From Choristoneura fumiferana (Eukaryota; Arthropoda; Insecta; Lepidoptera; Tortricidae), in the NCBI RefSeq assembly GCF_025370935.1, contig NC_133497.1, forward strand, positions 359,785 through 423,784: a stretch of 64,000 bases of DNA, given 5' to 3'. Position numbers and translations under genes: made by a program. The notes under the pieces were generated by a model that searched no databases, was not told the DNA's origin, and was given only the letters and a program-made list of their open reading frames with translations. Below, piece after piece: positions 12,924-21,553 of this stretch (positions are counted from its first letter, which is position 1; each line of letters opens with the position of its first letter).

Positions 12924-13148
12924 TCAGGATCGGTGTTGCGACGAAGATACTATTTCAAAAACGCGATAGTGAAATTCGAAGCATATAGGTAGGTAGGTAT
13001 CTACTTGTTGAGATTTTACAAAAATTAAAAAGGTTCGGGTGCCCGGACCGGATCAGAACCTCATGGCTTTGTAGGTATACGAGTACGTGCCGCATGCGGA
13101 TTCGCGGTAGTTCCTTTGCCTGTTCCTTCGAAGGAAATAATAACGAAG

Positions 13149-13232
13149 AACTGCGTTTATTTTTGAGCCTTTGTTCTTTTCGCAGTGGCACCTTCAGTTC
13201 TTGCAAAGGAGCAAACACGAAAAAATAAACGC
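13149..13232. repeat. Short inverted repeat
   Basis: ACTGCGTTTATTTTT at the left is complementary to AAAAATAAACGCAGT at the right, and GCCTTTG pairs with CAAAGG inside. It is a small hairpin of unknown origin just before the next foldback. Confidence 0.45.
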
Positions 13233-13324
13233 AGTAAATAAGTACTCCTTATCTCTGTGAACGAACTAGTGCGAAAAAAAACGCAATACAGTTCCTTGAA
13301 GGTATGCCAAACTACCAACTGCAC

Positions 13325-13544
13325 TACCGTAAACTGCTTCAACTTTGCCCTCTGGCCCCAACATTGCCTGATTCGATTTAGAGTCGATAACTCAGCACCT
13401 TTTAGGTTTTAAACTTTTATCCCCCCGTAATAATAATTCCCGTGTCGATAAAAGTTTAAAACCTATAAGAGTGCTAAGTTATCGACTCTAAATCAAATCA
13501 GGCAATGTTGGGGCCAGAGGGCTAAGTTGAAGCAGTTTACGGTA
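13325..13544. repeat. Foldback element with about 95-bp arms
   Basis: TACCGTAAACTGCTTCAACT opens the left arm and its complement closes the right arm. The inner arms include GGCCCCAACATTGCCTGATT and TTTAGAGTCGATAACT with near-perfect complements. The arms are more alike than in most palindromes here, so this copy may be fairly young. Confidence 0.7.
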
Positions 13545-14027
13545 CCTACATCGAAGCATAGCATACCTACCACAGTATATATAATAAGCTGTGTACCTAC
13601 ATTCTACTATTAAATAAGGGCTAAAAAGAACTTTAGGTAGGTACCTACTTTTAAATAAGTACTAATTTATTAAATTTAAAACATCTAAGTACATGATTTT
13701 GGAACTGCCACGTTACACTAAGAAGTTTATAATACTACACTGGAGATTGCAACGCCATAATGAGTCCTGAAAAAGAACATATAATTTTACACTATCTAAT
13801 TTTCTAGGGCAGGTGAAAAATGCTTCAAAAAATACCAAAGGTCCTCAAACAAAATACACGTTTTTCTGAAACATTAGATTTGTCGCGATAAACACTAACT
13901 GTACTAGTGTTTACAAGTGTTTGAGGGGGGCTAGAACTAAAATGCAAGTTTGTCCCGTACGATAAGGACGAACGAATTTTGCGGCATCTAAAATAGTTTG
14001 ATTGTCCTGTACTAGTGTTTACAAGTA

Positions 14028-14138
14028 GCTACTACGAAATTCTAAAATGAAGTTCGTATCGTACCATCCCTCTCACTCTCGTATTAAATAATATAGGCAT
14101 AAGCGGGACGGCAAGATACGAAGTTCGAATTTTGCACT
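14028..14138. repeat. Foldback element FB1
   Basis: It begins GCTACTACGAAATTC and has the family core AAGTTCGTATCGTACC, complemented by GATACGAAGTTCGAATTTTG at the right. Confidence 0.6.
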
Positions 14139-14219
14139 GCATAAGCAGTAGGTATAGGGCTAGGCGGTGGTTCTGAAACCGTGTCGATAAACAACTGAAA
14201 ACTTCGCTCACACGACCTC

Positions 14220-14347
14220 GTACAGTCACCTGCATTAATATCTGCCACAGCGGAGCGTGCAAAAATATCTGACACTTCCTACCGGCCCTAGAAATAGAGT
14301 CGCATCAGCACGCTTGTTGTGTCAGATATTGGTGCTGGTGACTGTAC
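14220..14347. mobile_element. Short MITE with TACAGTCAC termini
   Basis: The left end GTACAGTCACCTGCATTAAT is matched in inverted orientation by the right end. The inverted similarity runs about 40 bp (ATATCTGACAC and GCGTGC are shared). TACAGT-type ends resemble Tc1/mariner MITEs; that assignment is an inference. Confidence 0.55.
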
Positions 14348-14385
14348 CACGAAACTAAGTAGGTACTAGCTGGGTACAATCAGTG

Positions 14386-14443
14386 CCCTAATATAAGTAT
14401 CCACTTTTCTATGCAACTAAAAAAGTGGATACATAAGTTAGGG
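14386..14443. repeat. 58-bp hairpin
   Basis: CCCTAATATAAGTATCCACT and its near-exact complement are separated by about 10 bp. A transcript would form a tight stem. There is no run of T to suggest a terminator role. Confidence 0.5.
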
Positions 14444-15009
14444 AACCGACCGTATAAGAACCTATGTGGAAACGATCAGAAGTGCATGTAGAGCGATACT
14501 TATCGTGTTTGTTTCGACGCTAACATAATAATCGCGTCGTTGCCCGTTTTTTCGTCTGTCCTAGAAAAATCATAATTAAATTCGCGACTTCTAGCTCCAT
14601 CCAGTTGTCGCAGAGAACAACTGCAACATCCTGCATCGCAATATCGAAGTTTTTGCTTCGGACTGGGTCCCCAGCATCTGCCTGGAAAGAGATCTATTCT
14701 CTATTATTCCACATTTAAACACGGGCGTACAAAGACTAATCAAATGAATAACAACGCCCCATAACCTTTTTTGGCATCTCACTTACACTTATAGGACATT
14801 TTATTTAGCAAGCCGAAATTTAGCCCGAGATATGACATCTTTGACACGGGTTATGCCTACCTTCCACTGCGAGAGGTGCGGCATCCGCACAAACTCGGTT
14901 TAACTTGTACAGTATTACTTAATCTGTGGTTTAATACAAAGGTGGAAGCTTCTTCTCGCGCATGGATGCTTAAATTATATGCAGTGCTCACACACAACTC
15001 GCAGTCTAA

Positions 15010-15515
15010 CACAATGAGGGCTACCGTTTTTTGTCTTACTAGATGGCGCCACTGTTGCGTGAGGTTTTTTTTTTTTTTTTATTTGACTGGATGGCAAACG
15101 AGCAAATGGGTCTCCTGATGGTAAGAGATCACCACCGCCCATAAACGGCATTTTAAGTGCGGCTTTCAAAGTCTGTTATTACGGGCGTGAAAATAAAGTT
15201 TAGATTAAAATCATATTTAATACATCTTAAAATCGTACCGTATAAATATCGAGCAGCCACAGTCTTGCGTAGTCCCGTTTTGTTCGGAAAAAAAGGGAAG
15301 ACAAAAGTTTTCGAAAGACAACTGTCTCAAAACACAGACATTCATTGCCCCTTATCGCATAATTGCCATAATGAATTTCAGGTAATGCAAAATATTCACA
15401 AAATTATACTAATTATAAATAAACACGCTTAGCTCACCCAAAAACTATGAGATTTGACATTTCGGAGACCTCACGCTACACTAGCGCCTCTAGCGGCGAA
15501 TTCACACGCGATAAA
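15010..15515 (-). mobile_element. DNA element N (AATGAGGGCTA termini), interrupted copy
   Basis: This is the reverse-orientation copy of the element at 17,653-18,089. It shares the blocks around the GGCGCTAGTGTAGCG motif, the Tgt-ctg-tgtttt block and CGCCATCTAGT. It is split by an A-tailed LINE/SINE tail at 15,065-15,150. The AATGAGGGCT end is present on the left; the other end is eroded. Confidence 0.55.
15065..15150 (-). mobile_element. A-tailed LINE/SINE 3' tail (family L), nested
   Basis: A T run at 15,065-15,080 is the poly(A) tail read from the - strand. It is followed by GGATGGCAAACGAGCAAATG and GTAAGAGATCACCACCGCCC. The same tail occurs at 29,477, 36,199, 52,955, 55,782 and 61,048, there on the + strand. 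Confidence 0.7.
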
Positions 15516-15895
15516 ATAATTGTCAAAAGATAAAGCTCGTGGTAAATAGTGATGTAATTTCGCAAATGAATTTCGACAAACTCAGGTGCAAGCCTGAAGT
15601 TGAACCCACGATCCTGTATTTGAGAGGCCACGGGTCAAACCGCTCACAACGGCTGTTTAAATATTTTTTGTTAAATTGCAATCTCCATTGTAGTATTTAA
15701 ACTTAGCGGTTAGCCGTAGTTTGTATAAACTAGTTAATGATTCGCAAAGAGATATAACCTAGCTTTGTGTGTATCACCGGTTGGTTCCGGGTCGGTGTCG
15801 CTAGATGGCAACACTGCTGCGTTCGGAAAACGAATAGCATAAGTAAATGGTTTACATTCTGAATAGTTGTTTTATTTATTACTTACCCTTTTCAT

Positions 15896-16115
15896 TAACC
15901 TCCGACGCAAAAAGAGGGGTGTTATAAGTTTGATCGCTATATGTGTGTATGTCTGTCTGTGGCACCGTCCTAAACGGTGAACCGATTTGAATGCGGCTTT
16001 TTATTTGGAAGCAGCGTTTCTAGCGATGGTTCTTAGACATGTTTTATCAAAATCGGTTCAGCCGTTTTTATGATATTGAACTTTGAATTCACAATGTCTG
16101 GGGTTTTCCAACTTT
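15896..16115 (+). repeat. Interspersed repeat R (CCGACGCAAAAAGAGGGG)
   Basis: It starts TAACCTCCGACGCAAAAAGA and runs through GTGTTATAAGTTTGA, TGTCTGTCTGTGGCAC and AATCGGTTCAGCCGTTTTT. Other copies are at 28,850 (- strand), 31,296, 35,015 and 42,004. This is a common lepidopteran repeat, likely the 3' part of a non-LTR element; the class is not proven here. Confidence 0.6.
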
Positions 16116-17035
16116 TTAGGGTTCCGGAGCCAAAATGGCAAAAACGGAACCTTTAAAGTTTCGCCATGTCTGTCTGTCTGTCTGTCCGTCCGCGGCTTTG
16201 CTCAGGAACTATCAATGCTAGAAAGCTGTAATTTTGCACGGATATATATGTAAACTATGCCGACAAAATGGTACTTACAATAAAAAATTAAAAAAAAACT
16301 TTTTAGGGTAGGTTCACCCTATAGTGTCCAACCTATAGTGTGGGGTATCGTTGGATAGAGATTTTAAAACCATTAGGGGTTTGCTAAGACGATTTTTCGT
16401 TTCATTGATTTTTTTGTGAAATATTCAACATTAAAGTGCATATTTTCATTAAAATCGAGCGTCCCCCCCCCCCTCTAAAATCTAAATCGGTGGGTGGAAA
16501 AATTTAAAAAAAATCAGGATGGTAGTATCCAAGTACTTAAAATAAATAATAAATAAATATCACGGGACAATTCACACCAATTGACCTAGTCCTAAAGTAA
16601 GCTTAGCAAAGCTTGTGTTATGGGTACTAAGCAACGGATAAATATAATTATATAGATAGATACATACTTAAATACATATTTAACACCCAAGACCCGAGAA
16701 TAAACATTCGTATTTTTCATACAAATATCTGCCCCGACACGGGAATCGAACCCGGGACCTCAAGCTTCGTAGCCAGGTTCTCTAACCACTAGGCCATCTG
16801 GTCGTCTAACTTATATCAAACTTTCAAGGAAAACTATACCGGCTAAGTTTGCTTGAGATTTATTAGTAGTTTTGCTCTTAAATTTCTATTTAGCCAGCAG
16901 CCTAAGGTATAAAATATACGTAAACTTGGAAGATACCGTATAAAATACGAAATCCATAGAAAAATATTACTTAATTTTTTCGTAATGGCTACGGAACCCT
17001 ATTTTGGGCGTGCCCTACACGCTCTTGACCGGTTT
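16116..17035 (+). repeat. Interspersed repeat G, about 0.65 kb without its SINE insertion
   Basis: It begins TTTTTAGGGTTCCGGAGCCA and ends ACGCTCTTGACCGGTTTTTT. A - strand copy lies at 54,968-55,585 with matching internal blocks (for example AAAATCGAGCGTCC). This copy is split by a SINE at 16,539-16,806. No coding capacity. Confidence 0.6.
16539..16806 (-). mobile_element. tRNA-derived SINE, family 1 (copy a)
   Basis: On the - strand it has the head GACGACCAGATGGCCTAGTG, B box GGTTCGATTCC, and the body ending ATTGGTGTGAATTGTCC, then an ATTTATTTATT tail. It is nested in repeat G. Confidence 0.8.
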
Positions 17036-17276
17036 TTTGCATTGGATAGTGGTGCCTCTAGAGCGTATCGAAAATACAAACAGACATGGATGCACAGAAA
17101 AACCAGAAAAAGAGACCAGCGCTGGGAATCGAACCCAGGCAGGTCCTCAGCAATCCGTGCTGCGTGCCATACCCCTACACTAACTGGACAGGAGTACAGA
17201 CACGAATTTCTCTTACGCACACATATCTCAGGTTGCTTTCTTCCTCTAAAGCATTCCTCTCGCTCCACTCCAGCGG
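17036..17276 (-). mobile_element. tRNA-derived SINE, family 2 (copy b)
   Basis: It is nearly identical in layout to copy a. The tRNA-like segment read on the - strand contains GGTTCGATTCCCAGCGCTGG. It starts immediately after repeat G and ends at the same junction with an FB1 element as copy a. Confidence 0.7.
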
Positions 17277-17330
17277 GGCTACTGCGAAATTCGAAAAAAA
17301 AATGGTTTTGATTTTCGATTGATTTACTGC
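17277..17330. repeat. Truncated FB1 foldback
   Basis: GGGCTACTGCGAAATTCGAA is present and then the arm is lost in an A run. Only the left arm survives. Confidence 0.5.
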
Positions 17331-17652
17331 GAATAATCCAGTAATGAACTACTCGCAAGGAACTGCTGCGAATAAAGGCAGAGTATAAACATGATCATAA
17401 TTGCTGTGACATATTTTACGGTGTGCCCTCGGGCAATAAGACTATTTTTCTGACACACCAAGACGTGCAGACGCATTCTTGCTACAACGTTGCAACTGCC
17501 GACTGCTCTTACAATCGCAGCCAACGCGCCATTTGAGTTCGTTCGTCCGTATTCCTGTTTCGTCGCATTCCCGATTCCTTGTAAGTATTCTTGTTTCGTC
17601 GGAATTATCTATATATAATTAAATCTATCATGCAGTAAATGCTGACTGCGAC

Positions 17653-18089
17653 GGAATGAGGGCTATCGCGAATGAATTCGCCGCTAGAGGCGCTAGTGTA
17701 GCGTGAGGTCTCCGAAATGTCAAATCTCATAGTTTTTGGGTGGGTTGGGGCTACGCGGGTTTATTTATAATAAGATTTTTTTTGTGAATATTTTGCATAA
17801 CCTGAAATTAATTATGGCAATTATGCGTTACGGGCAATGAATGTCTGTGTTTGAAGACAGTTTTGTCTTTCGGAAAACTTTTGTCCTCCCTTTTTTTTCC
17901 GAACAAAACGGGACTTAGCAACACTGTGGTTGCTGGATATTTTTATGGTACGGTTTTAAGGTGTTTTAAATATGATTTTAATGTAAAATTTGTTTTAACG
18001 CCCGTAATAACAGACTCTGAAAGCCACACTTAAAAACCTCACGCAACAGTGCGCCATCTAGTGAGAGAAAAAACGATAAGCCTCATTGT
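17653..18089 (+). mobile_element. DNA element N (AATGAGGGCTA termini)
   Basis: The termini are AATGAGGGCTATCG at the left and CGATAAGCCTCATT at the right, an inverted pair with one indel. The interior holds CGCCGCTAGAGGCGCTAGTG and, near the right end, GCGCCATCTAGTGAG. This is the most complete of three copies (15,010 inverted; 42,503 with a SINE inside). No transposase is encoded, so it is non-autonomous. Confidence 0.6.
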
Positions 18090-18590
18090 ATGGGCAGTCA
18101 GCAGTTGACAGTTACATTGTAGTATTAATGCAGTCTGTCTGTACTGACCCTTATAGCAGCCCCACTTAGGAGTAACGTGTTTCTAAGGGGGGCATACTAT
18201 ATACCTACAAAATCACAAAGAAGGTCCTGTTTTTTGTTAAGAACGACCAATCGACCAGTCCTAAATAGGTATTCGAAAATCCATCATTTAAATACTACAT
18301 ACCCCGCCCGCCGCGAGTGATGACTAAGGACGTCTTGTAGGCTTTTTTAAATCTCGATTTAAGGCTTAAACTGACAGTTCTTGTATGGATCTGACAGGTG
18401 TTAAGACCACATAAACCTAGATTAAAAAGCCTGCAAGTGGACGTAAAATGACCAAGGCCTTAGAGAATCCACGGCGAGGCTCTGCCAGTGAAGCGAGCCT
18501 GTAGTAAGCTGCTAATCAACGATGCCGTATATAGTAGATAAATTTTGTACCTACATGGCGTAAGTAAATAATTATGTTTGTACTTCACTT

Positions 18591-18890
18591 GGGCGTTTCC
18601 AAAAAAAGGGTACCCTATCTTTTTTGAAATTTTGGAAAAATATGGTTTTTCCTACTCAGAATCAAGAGCACAATCGATTCCGATCGTTTAAAAAAATGTC
18701 CTCATTTTTTCATACAAAATTTTATGAGTCAGTTTGTCACGCCCGTACTGAGTGTATGAAAAAAACCGTCGCAAAACTGACAACTTTTTTTTTACTATCG
18801 GAATCGATTGTGCTCTTGATTCTGAGTAGGTTTACCATATTTTTCCCAAAATTAAAAAAAAGGGTACACACTTTTTCAAAAAAAACGCCC
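18591..18890. repeat. 300-bp foldback element
   Basis: GGGCGTTT at the left and AAACGCCC at the right close a long palindrome. Internal pairs include ACTCAGAATCAAGAGCACAA with its complement and AATCGATTCCGATC with GATCGGAATCGATT-like sequence. The open frame inside follows from stop-poor A/T runs and is not a gene. Confidence 0.65.
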
Positions 18891-19120
18891 ACCTAATACA
18901 CAGAATGATTGGGAAAAATAACAGTGATTATGAAAAACCGCACTAAAATGAAGTTTACCATGATTAATAAATAATAATAATGATAAGAAATATGGGATAC
19001 TTGCCTAGTATACTTATCCACGTTACTAGGCAACGGATAAACATACTTATACAGGGTGGCTCATTTAGATCGGTCAGTGTGGGAAAGTCTGAAACTATAA
19101 GACATACACGGAGATCTGCA

Positions 19121-19238
19121 GGGCTACTACGAAACTCGAAACTCGAAGTTCGTGTCGTGCGGTCCCTCTGACACTTATACTATTTAATACGGCGCGAGAG
19201 GGACGGTACGATACGAACTTCGAGTTTCGTAGTAGCCC
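19121..19238. repeat. Foldback element FB1, complete copy
   Basis: GGGCTACTACGAAACTCGAA starts it and the complement TTCGAGTTTCGTAGTAGCCC ends it exactly. The 118-bp length and clean ends make it a good reference copy for the family. Confidence 0.75.
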
Positions 19239-19756
19239 ACATAAATCCACCAAAATACAGCACTCTTTAATATCATACATACTCGGTAGCACTCTACCAA
19301 CGTGGAATTTAAAGCATCTCATTCAAAAGCGACTCGCCCAAAAAACAGGGCTATTAAAAAAATATCTCCAACTTTTTCCCGCACGTACACGATTCAAAGG
19401 GCTTAAACGCCGAAATACGTTTCTTAATTATACATTAATAAATCGTTAGAGAAAGGAAAACAGTTTTTTTTTAAGTTATTGTAAATTTGACATTTAAACA
19501 AAATGGCAGATAAGACGTTCCCGCCACTAGCCATAGTTTCCCGCGCAAAGCGTTTTGTTACTGCAATGTTTTACGCCTAAACAATGTTGCACTAATTGCT
19601 TCGCGAGCGTTCGTACGCTTTTAATATTTTTAATGTACACAGACGTTTCCACTATGACACGATGTAAAGGAAATTTGACGCGAAAATGGATTAACCATTC
19701 AAGATAGATAGTAAAACTCAAAATAAAATATATGTATCCTACTGTCCCTACTTTAT

Positions 19757-20100
19757 ATAATATTATAAATGCGAAAGTAACTCTGTCTGTCTGTCTGAAA
19801 CGCTTTCACGTCGAAACCACTGAACCGATTTTGATGAAGTTTGGTATATAGGTAGTTTGAACCCCAAGGATCAACATAGGATACCTTTTATTCCGGTAGA
19901 TCCGTGCAGACGTAGTCGCGGGCATAAGCTAGTAATATTATAAATGAGTGTGTAAGTTACTCCTTCACGCTAAAACTGCTGGACGGTTTTTGATGAAATT
20001 TGGTATGTTAGATAGTTGGAATAACACATATATTACCTAATTTTTATCCCAATATTCGAACTGGAATAAAAATCCAAAATTAAAATCAAAAAGTCCTAAG
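19757..20100 (+). repeat. Interspersed repeat E, two copies head to tail
   Basis: The first copy runs from TAATATTATAAATGCGAAAG to GGCATAAGCTAGT (about 19,933). A second, diverged copy starts at once (AATATTATAAATGAGTGTG). Both have the family phrase ACTG(A/G)ACGGTTTTGATGAA-like. Full copies of the family begin CTAATATTATAAATG and end GCTAGT. Others lie at 29,081, 35,272, 35,973, 46,437, 46,911, 50,318 and 63,362. Confidence 0.6.
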
Positions 20101-20281
20101 TAGGTAATGTCAGATAGATTTTTACACAGATTATACATTTTACTAAAACTGGTAGAACCGTTTTTGTATTCACAAAACATTATTTATTACGTGCAAACAC
20201 TGCTCATTCAATGGTAAAATAGTATTATTATTATACAGTCAGATAATTAATTAAAAAAAAACCGACCCTACTGCGGATGAA

Positions 20282-20286
20282 AACAC
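20282..20286. repeat. Target-site duplication AACAC, left
   Basis: Five bases before the 5' LTR are repeated exactly after the 3' LTR. Five bp is usual for BEL/Pao. Confidence 0.85.
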
Positions 20287-20504
20287 TGTTGGCGACTGGC
20301 TGCGGTATGACCTTTTTTATAACTATACTTTTTGACACTTGCTTTTTTAATATGTTTTTACGTTCATTGTCAGTTGTGATTTGTTTGCCCGATCTGTCGG
20401 TTCCAATACATAAATTGTGCTTTTATTATTAAATAACCTATCATTTAACCCGTGTTTCCATCAATCTTCCCATTACTTCCCATACAGTCCACCACTAGCT
20501 ATCA
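20287..20504 (+). repeat. 5' LTR of the BEL element
   Basis: It starts TGTTGGCGACTGG and ends CTAGCTATCA (TG...CA). The matching 3' LTR has one extra A in the CATAAA run and three substitutions. It should carry the element's promoter. Confidence 0.92.
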
Positions 20505-20507
20505 TTT

Positions 20508-20523
20508 TGGTCCATTCTCACCG
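20508..20523 (+). promoter_or_regulatory. Candidate tRNA primer-binding site
   Basis: TGGTCCATTCTCACCG lies 3 bases inside the 5' LTR edge. TGG matches the complement of a tRNA CCA end; I cannot say which tRNA. Confidence 0.45.
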
Positions 20524-20644
20524 TAAAAATATCATCCAGCGAAAATCATCTGTCATATTTTTTTTCCACGTAAGTTCATTGTAGAATTATAGATTCCATT
20601 TCGTGTAGAATACATTATTTACATTAGTTTCATACGTATTCACT

Positions 20645-21553
20645 ATGGTTGAAACACGGAGTAAGACAAAGACAGATCCCGCAACTACGGAATCCGAGCG
20701 GGTGCAACGCGATCGCCGCGAGCGGTCACCGCGCGGCACCCGGCCGGGTTCAACCACAACCGACGTCGGTGCTTCGGCATTGCCTGATAGAACGAGCATA
20801 CCCACGGTGGGCAACGCCCCTGGTAGCGCGGCACAACCTGGCCCCGCCGCCGATCGCCCAAATGCTCCTTCTACCTCACGCAACGACGGAAATACCCAAG
20901 CACCAACCGCTTCTAGCGTCCACAGTAAGCAATCTCGCAGCGAGCGCACACAATCATCGCGTTCGTCGGCGACCGTCCGTGCTCAGAAATTGGCGTTAGA
21001 AGCAGACGCTATGCGGCGCCAGGTGGAGCGCGAGCGTGAACTCGCGCGACAACAGGCGGATCGCGAGCGTCAGCAAGCGGAGCGCGAGCGTGAAATCGCG
21101 CGACAACAGGCGGATCGCGAGCGTCAACAAGCGGAGCGCGAGTTCGAACTCGCGCGTCAACAAGCTGTGCTCGCACGTCAGCAAGCAGAGCGCGAGCGCG
21201 AGCTTGCCCGCCTGGAGTCCGAGGCGGAGCAAACGGAGCTTCAAGCAAAACTCGCCGCTTTGGAAGCATCAGATAAGTCAGCTCGTAGTCGTTATTCGTA
21301 TTTTTCCGATCACAACGTAGAGAAGCGCACCTCCACGTGGGTTTCAGAACAAAATGTCAACGTGACCACGGCAAACCGAGTAGACATGCCTGGTAAGGCG
21401 CCGACTGTCACCTTGAGTAATCCTCAAGGACCCTATTCACAGCCGGCCGCCCCTACCAACACGGTATCGTTCTATATGCCCGATGTCAACCGCGAAACCA
21501 TTCTAAACCCACACATACGCGTAGCCTTCTTAATAATAAATACGACACAATGA
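20645..21553 (+). CDS. BEL element ORF1, N-terminal Gag region with coiled coil
   Basis: The product is 302 aa, from an ATG 138 bp after the 5' LTR. Residues 1-115 are Ser/Thr/Pro-rich and basic. Residues about 115-205 are an Arg/Glu/Gln-rich helix, almost surely a coiled coil, built from an 18-residue repeat (ERERELARQQADRERQQA) present about 3.4 times. The tail is hydrophilic. It ends at TGA 21,551-21,553, overlapping the start of ORF2 (ATG 21,550) by four bases. In most BEL elements as I know them, this segment and the DUF1759-type Gag domain at the start of ORF2 form one polyprotein, so the split is unusual. Probably a structural protein of the particle. Confidence 0.8.
   Translation: MVETRSKTKTDPATTESERVQRDRRERSPRGTRPGSTTTDVGASALPDRTSIPTVGNAPGSAAQPGPAADRPNAPSTSRNDGNTQAPTASSVHSKQSRSERTQSSRSSATVRAQKLALEADAMRRQVERERELARQQADRERQQAEREREIARQQADRERQQAEREFELARQQAVLARQQAERERELARLESEAEQTELQAKLAALEASDKSARSRYSYFSDHNVEKRTSTWVSEQNVNVTTANRVDMPGKAPTVTLSNPQGPYSQPAAPTNTVSFYMPDVNRETILNPHIRVAFLIINTTQ
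21026..21210 (+). repeat. 54-bp in-frame tandem repeat in BEL ORF1
   Basis: Units of 54 bp beginning GAGCGCGAGCG at 21,026, 21,080 and 21,134, plus a partial unit, encode an 18-residue helix repeat. The later units diverge (EREFELARQQAVLARQQA). Confidence 0.7.

Noticed and set aside
18624..18896. 90-codon ORF at 18.6 kb
   Set aside because: It is the translation of a 300-bp palindrome rich in poly(A)/poly(T).
20587..21320. Other-frame ORFs over the BEL ORF1 region
   Set aside because: Shadows of the GC-rich repetitive ORF1; no domain and low-complexity Arg/Leu content.
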